A stretch of 64,000 bases of DNA from Lysobacter oculi (GCF_003293695.1 NZ_CP029556.1:2304001-2368000); one strand, 5' to 3'; counted from the stretch's first letter, positions 13,896 to 23,693 are shown. The notes: generated by a model not told the origin, from the sequence alone. Numbers and translations are program-made.

Positions 13896-14807
13896 ATGCC
13901 CGCCACGCCTGCCGACGCCTCCTCCCACCCCGCATTCCGCCGCCTCCAGGAAGCACTGGAGCGCCCGGCGGCGGTGTTCGCTGAACTGTGTTCAGGCGAT
14001 GCCGTGAGCGGCGACCGCGCGGTCGCCGGGGCCATGCGCGGCCAGGGCGGCGACGCCGGGCTGGGGGAACACGCGCTGCGCGTGCGCTTCTGGCGGGCCT
14101 TACTGGATGCGCCCGCGCTCGCCGCCGGCCCGTTGCCGGCCCTGCCCGCGCCGCTGAACCGCCTGTCGCGCCTGCCGGCCGGCCTGCGCGCGCTGGTGCT
14201 GCTGAAGGCGTTGTCGGGGCTGGGCGATGTCGAACTGGGGGCGATGCTGGGACGGACGCCCGCCGCCTGCCGCCAGGCCCTGGCGCGCGCCGAAGCCCTG
14301 GCCGGCCCCGATGACTGGCAAGCCTGGTCGGAGGCGCTGGCCGCGAAGGCGCGACAGCTGCCCGCCGCGCGGCTGGTCAACATCGCCAGCGCGCGCAGCC
14401 AGCCGGTCGCCGGGCCGCAGTGGGGCGGGCGCGATGCCCCCGAAGCCCCGCGCGCCTCGCCGTGGCGCCGCCGTGGCCTGATTGCCGTCGCCGGCGTCAC
14501 CGCCTTGGCGCTGGCCGCCACGTTCTGGTGGATGCCGGGCGGCGAGCCGAAGATCCGCAGCCGCCCGCTGGCCGATGCGGCGGTGGCTTCGCGCTTTGAT
14601 GCCGATACCGCCATCGCCAGCCATCCCGACCGCGTGTTGCTGTCGATGTCGGAAGCCGATGCCGCCGTCGCGCGGGACACCGCCTTCTACGCCTGGTACC
14701 AGGCCGAGCGGCTCGGCACCAGCGAGTACGAACCGCCGCCGCCCACCTTCGAGGCGCCGGAGAGCAGCGCGTCGAGCGCCGATACCGGAGGCCAGGGTGC
14801 GCCGTAG
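13896..14807 (+). CDS. Membrane-anchored protein with sigma-region-4-like domain
   Basis: 303 residues. Residues about 15-135 look like a degenerate ECF-type sigma factor: a region-4-like helix-turn-helix (LPAGLRALVLLKALSGLGDV, then ELGAMLGRTPAACRQALARA). A basic stretch then leads into one membrane helix at about 194-212 (GLIAVAGVTALALAATFWW), followed by an acidic/proline-rich tail. The ATG at 13896 is chosen because the upstream 19 codons look non-coding. It overlaps the DUF3106 gene by 11 bp. The exact role is unknown; an anchored regulator is an inference. Confidence 0.65.
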   Translation: MPATPADASSHPAFRRLQEALERPAAVFAELCSGDAVSGDRAVAGAMRGQGGDAGLGEHALRVRFWRALLDAPALAAGPLPALPAPLNRLSRLPAGLRALVLLKALSGLGDVELGAMLGRTPAACRQALARAEALAGPDDWQAWSEALAAKARQLPAARLVNIASARSQPVAGPQWGGRDAPEAPRASPWRRRGLIAVAGVTALALAATFWWMPGGEPKIRSRPLADAAVASRFDADTAIASHPDRVLLSMSEADAAVARDTAFYAWYQAERLGTSEYEPPPPTFEAPESSASSADTGGQGAP

Positions 14808-15348
14808 CCTGCGTGTGATGGCCGCGATGTGTGCGCTGGTGGCGGTCGTCGTCCGCGCCGCGCCGCCGCCGATGGATGCGACGACCCGCGCCGCGTTGAA
14901 GGCGCGCATCGACGCCTGGGAAGCGCTCACTCCGCAGTCGCGCCGCGATGCCCGCGCGCAGATGCAGTCGTGGCTGTTGCTGCCGCCGGCGCAGCAGGCC
15001 GCGTTGCGCGAATCGGCCGCTGCCTTCGCCGCGCTTGGCGGCGAGGAACAGGCCGCCCTGCGCGAGAAATTCGACGCCCTGCCCGGTGAGCAACAGCGTG
15101 GCTGGCGGCTCGGTGCGGCGCTCGGGCCGTACTACCTGCGCCTGCATCCGCTGATCGCCTACGTGCCGGAGGACGAACGCCTGCCGCTGCTGCGCGTGCT
15201 GCAGTCGATGCCGCCGCAGGAGTTGGAAGTGCTGGGCCGGGTGGCGTTCTCCACCCCGCCCGGTCAGCGCGATGCCTTGCGCCAGGCCCTGATCCGCCAG
15301 CCCGCGCCCGACCGCCTGCGCTGGCTGCTGACCGAACTGGACCGCTGA
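14797..15348 (+). CDS. DUF3106 family secreted protein
   Basis: 183 residues with an N-terminal signal segment (MAAMCALVAVVVRAA) and a helical body rich in Arg, Gln and Glu (LTPQSRRDARAQMQSWLLLP and repeated 'L...QR' phrases), typical of DUF3106. The GTG start at 14797 is preceded by GGAGG at 14787-14791 with ideal spacing and overlaps the previous gene; an in-frame ATG lies at 14818. The tight coupling with the sigma-like membrane protein suggests they work together. Function unknown. Confidence 0.75.
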   Translation: MRRSLRVMAAMCALVAVVVRAAPPPMDATTRAALKARIDAWEALTPQSRRDARAQMQSWLLLPPAQQAALRESAAAFAALGGEEQAALREKFDALPGEQQRGWRLGAALGPYYLRLHPLIAYVPEDERLPLLRVLQSMPPQELEVLGRVAFSTPPGQRDALRQALIRQPAPDRLRWLLTELDR

Positions 15349-15654
15349 TCAGTCGAGCAGGGTGAGGATGCGCCGGCTCGCGCTGAAACCGTCGCCGAAA
15401 CGCGCGATGCCCTCGGCGCGCATGCGCGGCGCGTGCTGGTCGAAGTACGCCTGCAGGCTGGCCGCATCGCGGACGCGGTAGCGCACGCACAGCGCGAAAC
15501 GGCCCGGCGCCGGCGCGGGTTCGCTGACGTCGGCCAGGGTCGCATCGACGAAGCCGTCGAAAGCCAGCATCTCCCGCATATGCGCGCGCAGCCACATCAG
15601 GTAATCGTCGCGCAGCGCGACATCGACCTGCAGGTTGACCTCGTAGAGCGTCAT
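15349..15654 (-). CDS. DUF4286 family protein
   Basis: 101 residues of an antibiotic-monooxygenase-like ferredoxin fold (MTLYEVNLQVDV at the start, then a paired alpha/beta repeat with FDGFVDATL). Members are small cytosolic proteins with no established function. The ATG at 15654 overlaps the stop of the upstream DUF3667 gene by 4 bp, so the two are co-translated. It ends immediately next to the converging DUF3106 gene. Confidence 0.8.
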   Translation of the reverse strand: MTLYEVNLQVDVALRDDYLMWLRAHMREMLAFDGFVDATLADVSEPAPAPGRFALCVRYRVRDAASLQAYFDQHAPRMRAEGIARFGDGFSASRRILTLLD

Positions 15655-16775
15655 GCGCCGAGCATCAGCGACATCATCAACACCGCCGCGAACGCGAGGG
15701 TGGCGAGCGCGAAATACAGCAGGCCGGTCACGGCGAAGCGCAGCAGGGTCAGCATCCAGCCATCGCCATACACGCGCTTCTGCGCGAACAGCAGGTAGCC
15801 GAAGGTAACCGGCGGCAGGATCCACGCCGCCAGCGTGCCGGCCACGCTGCCGCCGCTGGCGCGGTCGAGCAGCAGCGCCAGCATCCACGCCAGCGCCACC
15901 AGCAGCAGGAAGGCGTGGCTGTAGAGCGCGACGACCAGGTGTTCCAGATAGCCCATCGCGCGCAACGGGTAGACCAGCCGCAGCACCAGCGCGAACAGCG
16001 GCACCAGCACCAGCAGCACGCCCGGCGCGTGGGTGAGCATGCGTTCGGCGAACGCGTGCCTGTCCTGGGCGAAGGCGCGCACGTTCCGCTCGATGTTGTG
16101 TTCCAGCCGCTGCGACAGGCTGGGGTGGTCGGGCAGCGACGCCAGCGGTTTTTCGTCGCCGGGGTCGATCTGGATGAAGCCTCCTTGCGGTTTCTCGCCG
16201 CGCAGTTCGGCGATGCGGCGCTGGGCCTGCGCATTGACCACGCCGCGCGCGGTGGTGATGGCGACATCGGCCACCTGGCTGCCGGCGGCCTCGGCCTGGC
16301 CGCGTTGCAGGTCGGCCAGCACCTCGACGCGCTTGGCTTCGACGGCCTGCTCGGTGGTGAGCGTGGCGAACGGATTGTTGCCGGCGCGGTCGGCCTGGAT
16401 GTCGAAGCCGCCCTTGATGTCGGCGGCGAGGAAATGCGCGACGAAGAACGTCAGCAGCGACAGGATCACGTACAGCCGCAGCGGCGGGATGTAGCGCACG
16501 CGGTGGCCGGCGAGATAGGCGCGGCTGGCGCGGCCCGGCACCAGCAGGTCGAGCAGGGTGCGCAGGATGCGGCCATCGACATGCCAGAACGACTCGAAGA
16601 CGTCTTCCACCGCGTGCTTGAAGCTCTTCAGCGGGTTGTGCGCGTGCTGGCCGCAGACATGGCAGTAATTGCCCTGCAGCACGCTGGCGCAGTTGAGGCA
16701 GGTGGCGTGGGCATCGCGCCGCACCGGCGGCATGCCGGTGGTGATCGGCTCGATGGGGTCGTTCGGCTTGGTCAT
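15651..16775 (-). CDS. DUF3667 family membrane protein with zinc ribbon
   Basis: 374 residues. The N-terminal zinc ribbon CLNCASVLQGNYCHVCGQ lies at about 21-38; a helix follows at about 90-110, then a charged soluble segment, and four helices fill the last 120 residues. This is the DUF3667 layout (double zinc ribbon, then membrane domain), function unknown. The ATG at 16775 is chosen because it gives the normal N-terminus; the longer upstream open frame lies antisense to the MATE gene. Confidence 0.8.
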   Translation of the reverse strand: MTKPNDPIEPITTGMPPVRRDAHATCLNCASVLQGNYCHVCGQHAHNPLKSFKHAVEDVFESFWHVDGRILRTLLDLLVPGRASRAYLAGHRVRYIPPLRLYVILSLLTFFVAHFLAADIKGGFDIQADRAGNNPFATLTTEQAVEAKRVEVLADLQRGQAEAAGSQVADVAITTARGVVNAQAQRRIAELRGEKPQGGFIQIDPGDEKPLASLPDHPSLSQRLEHNIERNVRAFAQDRHAFAERMLTHAPGVLLVLVPLFALVLRLVYPLRAMGYLEHLVVALYSHAFLLLVALAWMLALLLDRASGGSVAGTLAAWILPPVTFGYLLFAQKRVYGDGWMLTLLRFAVTGLLYFALATLAFAAVLMMSLMLGA

Positions 16776-16853
16776 CTGCGCTCCAACGTGGCGCACGTAA
16801 GATAGCCGGCCCTTCCGCGCTGACGCCATCGCGCCACCGCCGAGCAAAGCCCC

Positions 16854-18215
16854 ATGTCGTCCGCATCCCCACTTCCCGCATCCCCCGGCTGGCGCCGCGA
16901 GCTCTCGCGCACCGGGCAGCTGGCCGCGCCGCTCGCCGCCGGGCATCTGGCCACGGGCATGATCGGGCTGGTCGACAGCCTGATCGCCGGCCGCCACGGC
17001 ACCGCCACGCTGGCGGCGGTGTCGGTGGGCACCGCGATGTTCTGGCTGCCGATGATGATTCCGATGGGCACGCTGATGGCGCTGCCGCCTTCCATCTCGC
17101 AGATGGATGGCGCCGGCCGCCGCGACGAGATCGCGCCGCTGTTCCGGCAGGCGCTGTGGCTGGCGCTGGCGCTCGGCGTGCTGCTGCTGGGCCTGATGTC
17201 GCTGTTCCCGCTGGCGCTGGACGCGATCGGCATCGCGCCGGGCATCCAGCCGGGCGCGACCGCCTTCATCCACGGCATCCGCTGGGGCGTGCCGGCGCTC
17301 ACGCTCTACCTCGCCATGCGCTACCTCTGCGACGGCCTGCACTGGTCGCTGCCGACGATGCTGTTCGGCCTCGGCGGGCTGCTGGTGCTGGCACCGCTCG
17401 GTTACGCGCTGGCGTTTGGTCGATGGGGCTTCCCCGAACTCGGTGCGGGCGGATTGGGCATCGCCTCGGCGGCGATGATGTGGGCGCAGGCGCTGGGCTT
17501 CGCGCTGTATCTCGCCTGCTCGAAGCGATTCGCCGATCTGCATCTTTTTTCGCATTTCGATGCGCCATCGCGCCCGGCCATCGGCGGCCTGCTGAAGACC
17601 GGCCTGCCGATCGGCGTGACCGTGGCGATGGAAGGCAGCCTCTTCATCGTCACCGCGCTGCTGATCGGCCGGCTGGGCGAAGTGCCGGCGGCGGCGCACC
17701 AGATCGCCATCAACGTGTCCAGCCTGTGCTTCATGATCCCGTTCGGCATCGCCGAGGCGACCACGGTGCGGGTCGGCAACGCGCTCGGTCGCGGCGACCG
17801 CGCCGGCATCCTGCGCGCGGCGAGGGCGGGGCTGACGCTGGTCATGGGCACCCAGCTGCTGTCGGGCCTGCTGATGGTGTTCGGCCACGATGTCATCGCC
17901 CGGGGCTACACCCAGGATGCGGCGGTCGCGGCACTGGCCGGCAGCCTGCTGCTGTTTGCCGCCGCGTTCCAGTTCCCCGACGGCGTGCAGGTGCTCTCCG
18001 CCGGCGCGCTGCGCGGGCTCAAGGACACCCGCGTGCCGATGTGGCTGGCCGCGCTGGCCTACTGGGGCATCGGCATGCCGCTCGGTGCCGGGCTCGGGCT
18101 GGGCCTGGGCTGGGGCCCGCGCGGGATGTGGCTCGGGCTGATCGCCGGGCTCTGCTGCGCGGCCTTCCTGCTGGCGCGGCGCTTCTTGTCCAGCGCGCGC
18201 CGCATCCCCATCTGA
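16854..18215 (+). CDS. MATE family multidrug efflux transporter
   Basis: 453 residues with about 12 membrane helices in two six-helix halves, the MATE (NorM/DinF) architecture; the first helix region reads AAPLAAGHLATGMIGLVDSL. These transporters export cationic drugs in exchange for Na+ or H+. Substrate cannot be told. The ATG at 16854 is preceded by AGCAAAG. Divergent from the DUF3667 gene with a 78-bp gap. Confidence 0.9.
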   Translation: MSSASPLPASPGWRRELSRTGQLAAPLAAGHLATGMIGLVDSLIAGRHGTATLAAVSVGTAMFWLPMMIPMGTLMALPPSISQMDGAGRRDEIAPLFRQALWLALALGVLLLGLMSLFPLALDAIGIAPGIQPGATAFIHGIRWGVPALTLYLAMRYLCDGLHWSLPTMLFGLGGLLVLAPLGYALAFGRWGFPELGAGGLGIASAAMMWAQALGFALYLACSKRFADLHLFSHFDAPSRPAIGGLLKTGLPIGVTVAMEGSLFIVTALLIGRLGEVPAAAHQIAINVSSLCFMIPFGIAEATTVRVGNALGRGDRAGILRAARAGLTLVMGTQLLSGLLMVFGHDVIARGYTQDAAVAALAGSLLLFAAAFQFPDGVQVLSAGALRGLKDTRVPMWLAALAYWGIGMPLGAGLGLGLGWGPRGMWLGLIAGLCCAAFLLARRFLSSARRIPI

Positions 18216-18308
18216 ACCGTTCCGGCTTGCGTCGGGGGTGACCTTCGGTGCATGCGCCGGTCACGCCCGCGGCGCTAGCCTGTCCGCCACTTCCGGAACC
18301 GTGTGCCC

Positions 18309-20246
18309 ATGAACGCCATCCCGCAGCCGCCACCGCTGCCCGCCCTGCCGCCGCCGCAACGCGGTCCCATCGCCCGCTTCTTCATCGGGGTGTGGGATGC
18401 GATGAACTTCACCCGCCGGTTGATCCTCAACCTGCTGTTCTTCTTCATCCTGCTGATCGTGCTGCTGGCGATGTTCGCCGCGGCCATCGGTGGCGGGCAG
18501 GGCGCCAACCTGGCCGATCGCACCACGCTGGTGCTGGCGCCCGAAGGCCGGCTGGTCGAGCAGGACAGCCGCGATGCGCTGAGCCGTGCGCTGTCGAGCG
18601 CCAGCCGCGACAACAGCAGCAACCAGGTGCAGCTGCGTGACCTGGTCGGCGCGATCGACGGCGCCGCCAAGGACAAGCGCATCGAGCGCGTGCTGCTGGA
18701 CGTGGACAAGCTGCAGGGCGGCGGGTTCGCCTCGCTCGACGAAGTCGCGCGCGCGCTGCAGCGCCTGCGTGCCTCCGGCAAGCAGGTGGTCGCCTTCAGC
18801 CAGGGCATGTCGCAGAGCCAGTACCTGCTGGCCGCGCAGGCCGACGAGCTCTACCTGGACCCCGACGGCTACGGCATCGACATGACCGGCCTCTCGGCCT
18901 ATCGCCCGTATTTCCGCGAAGGCCTGCAGGACAAGCTCGGCGTCGACATGCATCTGTTCAAGGTGGGCGAATACAAATCCGCCGCCGAACCCTTCGTGCG
19001 CGATTCCGCCTCGCCCGAAGCCAAGGAAGCCAGCCTGTTCTGGATGAACGATGTCTGGAACCGCTACCTCGGCGAGGTCGCCACGCGCCGCAAGCTCGAC
19101 GTCGCCAAGCTCAAGGCCGACATCGACGGCATGGCCGCCGGCATCGAGGCCGCGCAGGGCGACCTCAACCGCTACGCGCTCGACCACAGGCTGGTCGATG
19201 GCCTGAAGACGCGCGAGGAAGTCGAAACGCTGCTGACGAAGCGCGGCGTCGCCGACGACAAGGCCGATGGCGGCTTCCGCCAGATCGCCTTCGGCAACTA
19301 CCTGCGCCACATCGCGCCCAAGCTGCCGGTCGAAGCCGATGCCCGCCCGCAGGTCGCCGTGGTGGTGGCCGAGGGCGAGATCCTGCCGGGCGCACAGCCG
19401 CGCGGTGCGGTCGGCGGCGAGACCACCGCGGCCCTGCTGCGCGACGCCCGCGACGACGACAAGGTCAAGGCGGTGGTGCTGCGGGTGAATTCGCCGGGCG
19501 GCGAGGTCTACGCCTCCGAGCAGATCCGCCGCGAGGTGGTGGCGCTGAAGCAGGCCGGCAAGCCGGTGGTGGTGTCGATGGGCGATGTCGCCGCGTCGGG
19601 CGGCTACTGGATCAGCATGAACGCCGACCGCATCTACGCCGAGCCCAACACGATCACCGGCTCCATCGGCATCTACGGCCTGATCCCCAACTTCAGCCGC
19701 GCGCTCGGCAAGGTCGGCGTGCATACCGATGGCGTCGGCACCACGCGCTGGGCCGGTGCGTTCGATCCGACGCGTCCGCTCGATCCGGAAGTCGGCCGGG
19801 TGATCCAGAGCGTCATCGACAAGGGTTACCGCGATTTCACCGGCAAGGTCGCCGCCGCGCGCAAGCAGCCGGTCGCCGCCATCGACGCCGTTGCGCGTGG
19901 CCGCGTCTGGAGCGGTGCGCAGGCCAAGGAGCGCGGGCTGGTGGATGCGTTCGGTGGCATCCGCGACGCGATTGCCGACGCCGCCGCGCGCGCCAAGCTG
20001 GGCAAGGAAGACCGCTACGCCGTGCGCTACGTCGAGGAGCCGATGACGCCGTTCGAAAGCTGGCTGGGCCGCTTCGCGCAGGCGCGTGTCGGCATGGCCA
20101 TGCTGCAGGAGTCGTCGCTGCTGCGCGGCGTGCTGGGGCTGGCCTCGCCCAAGCTGGTCGAGTCGCTGCGCTACCTGGAAGCGCAGGCCAACGACCGCAA
20201 CGGCCCGCCGGTGCGCGCGGCGGCGCATTGTTTCTGCGCGCCGTAA
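18309..20246 (+). CDS. sppA: Signal peptide peptidase SppA, 67K type
   Basis: 645 residues: one membrane helix near 40-62, then two tandem S49 (ClpP/crotonase-like) domains, as in the long SppA form. The general-base Lys is in the N-terminal domain (KVGEYKSAAEPF, near 220) and the nucleophilic Ser in the C-terminal one (GDVAASGGYW, near 430). It degrades cleaved signal peptides at the inner membrane. The ATG at 18309 is preferred over a GTG two codons earlier. An intrinsic terminator follows. Confidence 0.95.
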   Translation: MNAIPQPPPLPALPPPQRGPIARFFIGVWDAMNFTRRLILNLLFFFILLIVLLAMFAAAIGGGQGANLADRTTLVLAPEGRLVEQDSRDALSRALSSASRDNSSNQVQLRDLVGAIDGAAKDKRIERVLLDVDKLQGGGFASLDEVARALQRLRASGKQVVAFSQGMSQSQYLLAAQADELYLDPDGYGIDMTGLSAYRPYFREGLQDKLGVDMHLFKVGEYKSAAEPFVRDSASPEAKEASLFWMNDVWNRYLGEVATRRKLDVAKLKADIDGMAAGIEAAQGDLNRYALDHRLVDGLKTREEVETLLTKRGVADDKADGGFRQIAFGNYLRHIAPKLPVEADARPQVAVVVAEGEILPGAQPRGAVGGETTAALLRDARDDDKVKAVVLRVNSPGGEVYASEQIRREVVALKQAGKPVVVSMGDVAASGGYWISMNADRIYAEPNTITGSIGIYGLIPNFSRALGKVGVHTDGVGTTRWAGAFDPTRPLDPEVGRVIQSVIDKGYRDFTGKVAAARKQPVAAIDAVARGRVWSGAQAKERGLVDAFGGIRDAIADAAARAKLGKEDRYAVRYVEEPMTPFESWLGRFAQARVGMAMLQESSLLRGVLGLASPKLVESLRYLEAQANDRNGPPVRAAAHCFCAP

Positions 20247-20271
20247 GCCACGCCATCACTTGATAGAAGCG

Positions 20272-20302
20272 AACGCCGGGCCCGTCACGGCGTTTCGTTT
20301 TT
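20272..20302 (+). terminator. Intrinsic terminator of sppA
   Basis: Stem AACGCCG / CGGCGTT (20272-20278 and 20288-20294) with a 9-nt loop, followed by TCGTTTTTT. Confidence 0.7.
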
Positions 20303-20357
20303 TCCGCACGCAGTTTTCCGGCGACAATCGGGCGCATCGCATCACGAGGAAGCAGCC

Positions 20358-21131
20358 ATGGCCACGCAACGCTGGCGACTGGATGGACAACTCGCGCTGG
20401 TCACCGGCGCCAGCGCCGGCATCGGCCGCGCCATCGCCGCCGAGCTGATGGGCTTCGGCGCGACGGTGTTGATGGTGGCGCGCGACGAGGCCGCGCTGGA
20501 GACCGTGCGCGACGAACTGGAAGCCGAGACCGGCGGCGAGGCGCAGGTCTTCGCCGCCGACGTCGCCAACGCCGAGGACCGCCGCGCGCTGCTGGACTGG
20601 GTGGAGGACTTCGGCGGCGACCTCAACATCCTCGTCAACAACGCCGGCGGCAACCTGACCCGCGCCGCCACCGAATACAGCGAGCAGGAGTGGCGCGACA
20701 TCTTCGAGGTCAACACCTTCAGCGCGCTCGAACTCTCGCGCTACGCGCACCCGCTGCTGACCCGGCATGCGTCATCGAGCATCGTCAACGTCGGCAGCGT
20801 GTCCGGCCTCACCCATGTGCGCACCGGCGTGGCCTACGGCATGAGCAAGGCGGCGATGCACCAGATGACCCGCAACCTGGCGGTCGAGTGGGCGGAGGAT
20901 GGCGTGCGCGTCAACGCCGTCGCGCCCTGGTACATCCGCACGCGCCGCACCTCGCCCAAGCTGGCCGATGCCGATTACCTCGACGAAGTGCTGCTGCGCA
21001 CGCCGATGGGCCGTGTCGGCGAACCGCAGGAAGTGGCCGCCGCCGTCGCCTTTTTGTGCCTGCCGGCGGCGGGCTACATCACCGGCGAATGCATCGCCGT
21101 GGATGGCGGCTTTCTGCGTTACGGGTTCTGA
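20358..21131 (+). CDS. Short-chain dehydrogenase/reductase (tropinone-reductase-like)
   Basis: 257 residues of a classical SDR: the NAD(P)-binding TGASAGIG near 17-24, NNAGG near 94, the catalytic Ser in SVSG near 146, and YGMSK (Tyr/Lys) near 159-163. Arg at the end of beta-2 (MVARDE) favours NADP. Substrate unknown; close relatives are labelled tropinone reductase-like by homology only. AGGAAG precedes the ATG. Its last 13 bp overlap the converging DUF4124-like gene. Confidence 0.9.
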   Translation: MATQRWRLDGQLALVTGASAGIGRAIAAELMGFGATVLMVARDEAALETVRDELEAETGGEAQVFAADVANAEDRRALLDWVEDFGGDLNILVNNAGGNLTRAATEYSEQEWRDIFEVNTFSALELSRYAHPLLTRHASSSIVNVGSVSGLTHVRTGVAYGMSKAAMHQMTRNLAVEWAEDGVRVNAVAPWYIRTRRTSPKLADADYLDEVLLRTPMGRVGEPQEVAAAVAFLCLPAAGYITGECIAVDGGFLRYGF

Positions 21132-21847
21132 GCGCCGACCACCGCGGGCGCGGCGCAGGTCGTCGCGGTCATCACCTTGCGCGTGCGCGCGTGGAGCGCG
21201 TTGGCCTTGCCGGCCAGTTCCGGATTGTCCAGCGCGACCAGTGACTCGGCCTGCCTGTCGTACTGCGACCAGGCCTCGCAGAGCTGCGCGTCGGGTACGC
21301 GGTCACAGCGGTCCTGCTGCACTTCGCAGGCTTCCGCGCCGCTGCGGTTGCTGCCGCCGGCCACGTCGGTCACGGTCAGGCTGACGCAGCGGTCCTTGGG
21401 CTCGCCGTCCTCGCTCAGGTAGCTGTTGCCGCTGTGCGCGTGGCAGCGGTAGATCGGCGGAGGCGGCAGCGTGCCGGGCGCGAGATCGGGATTGTTGGAT
21501 GTCGCGGGTGCCGCGGCCACGGCGGGCGGCGGTGATGCCGATGCCGCGGACGCATCCACCACAGGCGTGGCGATGGCGGGCGAAGCCGCCATGGCCGGCG
21601 CCGGCGCGATCACCGGCGCGGGGGTGGGCGGGGAAGGCGCCTGCAGCACGCGCGCTTCCTGCTTCTGGCCCTTCGGGCAGCGCACGCCGTTCTGCAGCGT
21701 GAGATTGCCGGCGGCATCGGTGCAGCGGTAGATCACCACCTGGCCGGCGCCGGCCTTCACCGGCTTCTGCGCATGCGCCAGCGGCATCATCCATGCACAC
21801 GCGACAAACATCGCGGTGACGATGGAGAGGTGATGCAGGGGCTTCAC
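21119..21847 (-). CDS. Secreted DUF4124-like protein
   Basis: 242 residues with a signal peptide (cleavage after HAQA-like LAHAQ near 27). A DUF4124 module ([17 protein letters not shown]) lies at about 37-55, then a long Ala/Pro-rich linker and a Cys-containing C-terminal half. The GTG start at 21847 overlaps the stop of its upstream paralogue by 4 bp. The pair form a small operon of envelope proteins of unknown role. Confidence 0.75.
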   Translation of the reverse strand: MKPLHHLSIVTAMFVACAWMMPLAHAQKPVKAGAGQVVIYRCTDAAGNLTLQNGVRCPKGQKQEARVLQAPSPPTPAPVIAPAPAMAASPAIATPVVDASAASASPPPAVAAAPATSNNPDLAPGTLPPPPIYRCHAHSGNSYLSEDGEPKDRCVSLTVTDVAGGSNRSGAEACEVQQDRCDRVPDAQLCEAWSQYDRQAESLVALDNPELAGKANALHARTRKVMTATTCAAPAVVGAQNP

Positions 21848-22557
21848 TGGCCGCACTCCTGGCGCAAACGGCTGTCGAGGGTAGCGGATTCGCGATCCAG
21901 CTGGCTGCGTTCGCTCGGCATCGCCTGCGCGTAGCGGCGGCTGATCTCGTAGCGGCGGTCGGACATCACCGCGCAGCTTTCGGACGCCGTCATCGGTTCG
22001 CAGGCATCGCGCACCCAGCTGCCGCCGGCGACCGGCATCGGCGTGAGCGGGTAGCCGGTCAACGGTGCGCCGATCGTTTCGCGCCCGCCGCCGATCCGCA
22101 CCGAGGTGTGACGGTCGCGGTAGCTGAGCTCGCCACCGACGCGGCCTACGACCGGCGGATAGGCGGGATAGCCGCCGTAGTACGGCGCATCCATCGTCCA
22201 CAGCGGCACCCAGCGCGGATTGCCCTCCGGCGATTCGCTGGTATAGCGGCGGCCATCGGGCGCGATGCAGGCATACAGCGTGCGTGGTGCGGCCTGCACC
22301 ACGTAGCGCACGGTTTCGGTGGGCGGGACGCCGCGCGGCGCGATGCCGCGGATTACCGGGGCGGGGCGTGCATCCTGCGGCCGCAGCATGGTCTGGGTCT
22401 GCTGCTTCTCGCCGCGTTTGCAGGGCGAATCGCGGAGCGTCAGCTTGCCCTTGGCATCGGTGCAGCGATAGATCGTCACGTCGCCCGCTTCGGCACGCGC
22501 ACCGAAGCCCGCGCACAGCGCGAGGACGAGCAGGGTCAGGGGAAGCCGCATCGACAT
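21844..22557 (-). CDS. Secreted DUF4124-like protein, upstream paralogue
   Basis: 237 residues: a signal peptide (LTLLVLALCAGFGARAEA) and a DUF4124 module (VTIYRCTDAKGKLTLRDSPC) near 27-46, related in sequence to the same module in the next gene. A Tyr/Gly/Pro-rich middle and a Cys-containing C-terminus follow. Start at 22557; an in-frame ATG two codons later is also possible. Function unknown; gene duplication is likely. Confidence 0.75.
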   Translation of the reverse strand: MSMRLPLTLLVLALCAGFGARAEAGDVTIYRCTDAKGKLTLRDSPCKRGEKQQTQTMLRPQDARPAPVIRGIAPRGVPPTETVRYVVQAAPRTLYACIAPDGRRYTSESPEGNPRWVPLWTMDAPYYGGYPAYPPVVGRVGGELSYRDRHTSVRIGGGRETIGAPLTGYPLTPMPVAGGSWVRDACEPMTASESCAVMSDRRYEISRRYAQAMPSERSQLDRESATLDSRLRQECGQ

Positions 22558-22620
22558 GCCCGAATCATGCGTCGATGCGCGGGGCGGCGGCTGAACAGGC
22601 CGGGTCGGGTTGTGCCGGGT

Positions 22621-23181
22621 TCAGCCGCGCAGCACCGCGCCGCTGCGGGCATCGCGGATCACGCTCGGGCCGCTGCGGCCACCGGTTTCGCCTGCGCTGA
22701 TGCCGTCGATGCGGGCGAGCAAAGCAGGGTCGAGCGCCTCGCGGCGGTCCACCGATGGTGCGCCCGACAGGTTGGCGCTGGTCGAGACCAACGCGCCAGC
22801 GAAGGCCTCGCACAGCGCGATGACATCGGGATGCGCGCTCACCCGCACCGCGATGCCGTCATGCGCGCCGCGGATCCATGCAGGTGCATCGGGCGATGCC
22901 GGCACGATCCAGGTGTTCGGGCCGGGCCAGCTGGCACGCACCTCACGCCGTTGCGCGTCGTCGAGTGCGGTCATGTCGATGAAAGGCGCGAGCTGCGCCT
23001 CGCTTGAGGCGATCAGGATCAGCCCCTTGGCGACATCGCGCTGCTTGATGTCGAGCAGGCGCATCACCGCCGCCGCGTTGCGCGGGTCGCAGCCCAGGCC
23101 CCAGACGCCTTCGGTCGGGTAGGCAAGGACGCCGCCCCGCGCGAGCGACGCGGCGGCTTCCTCCATCGACATCACCGCCAT
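22621..23181 (-). CDS. tsaC: Threonylcarbamoyl-AMP synthase, short TsaC/YrdC type
   Basis: 186-residue YrdC-fold protein. It makes threonylcarbamoyl-AMP from Thr, bicarbonate and ATP, the first step of the t6A37 tRNA modification. Family motifs include the PTEGVWGLGCDP loop near 22-33, KRxxxKGLI-like KQRDVAKGLILI near 48, and STSANLSG near 140. No C-terminal Sua5 domain, so this is the short TsaC form. It lies in the neighbourhood of smg-dprA-def-fmt, as in E. coli. Confidence 0.92.
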   Translation of the reverse strand: MAVMSMEEAAASLARGGVLAYPTEGVWGLGCDPRNAAAVMRLLDIKQRDVAKGLILIASSEAQLAPFIDMTALDDAQRREVRASWPGPNTWIVPASPDAPAWIRGAHDGIAVRVSAHPDVIALCEAFAGALVSTSANLSGAPSVDRREALDPALLARIDGISAGETGGRSGPSVIRDARSGAVLRG

Positions 23182-23191
23182 CACTGACGAC

Positions 23192-23611
23192 TCAGGCGAG
23201 CGTGAGTTCGACCGGGATGTTGTCGCGGGTCGCGTTGGAATACGGGCAGACCTGGTGGGCGGTGTCGATGAGCTTCTGCGCGGCGTCGCGGTCCATGCCC
23301 GGCAGGTGGATGGCCATGCGCACGGCGACGCCATACGCCTGCCCGACCGGGCCCAGGTCCACTTCCGCATCGACCGACAGGTCATCCGGCAGGGTGATGC
23401 CCTGTTTGGCCGCGACCGCCTTCATCGCGCCGATGAAGCAGGCCGAATAGCCGGCCGCGAACAGCTGCTCAGGGTTGCTGCCGCCGCCCTTGCCCGGCGG
23501 GGTGTGGGTGATGTCGAGGTGGCCGTCGTCACTCTTCGAAACGCCGCCATCGCGGCCGCCGCCGGTGGTGTGGACGCGCGCGGTGTAGAGCACCTTGTCG
23601 AGGGTTTTCAT
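23192..23611 (-). CDS. ohr: Organic hydroperoxide resistance protein (Ohr/OsmC family)
   Basis: 139 residues, typical Ohr length. Both redox cysteines are present: in GYSACFIGAMK near 57 and HQVCPYSNATRDN near 121. This is the Ohr rather than OsmC pattern. It reduces organic hydroperoxides with lipoylated proteins as reductant. No OhrR repressor gene is seen nearby. Confidence 0.95.
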   Translation of the reverse strand: MKTLDKVLYTARVHTTGGGRDGGVSKSDDGHLDITHTPPGKGGGSNPEQLFAAGYSACFIGAMKAVAAKQGITLPDDLSVDAEVDLGPVGQAYGVAVRMAIHLPGMDRDAAQKLIDTAHQVCPYSNATRDNIPVELTLA

Positions 23612-23693
23612 GTTCGATCCAAGTTGAAAGGGGAGGCGACGCGGCTCGGGCGGCGTCGCGGTCCCTAGGATGCACCGGGCGGCGTTAAACGGG

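Noticed and set aside
15651..17888. 745-codon minus-strand open frame
   Set aside because: Only its last 374 codons (DUF3667) are real; the rest is antisense to the MATE transporter gene.
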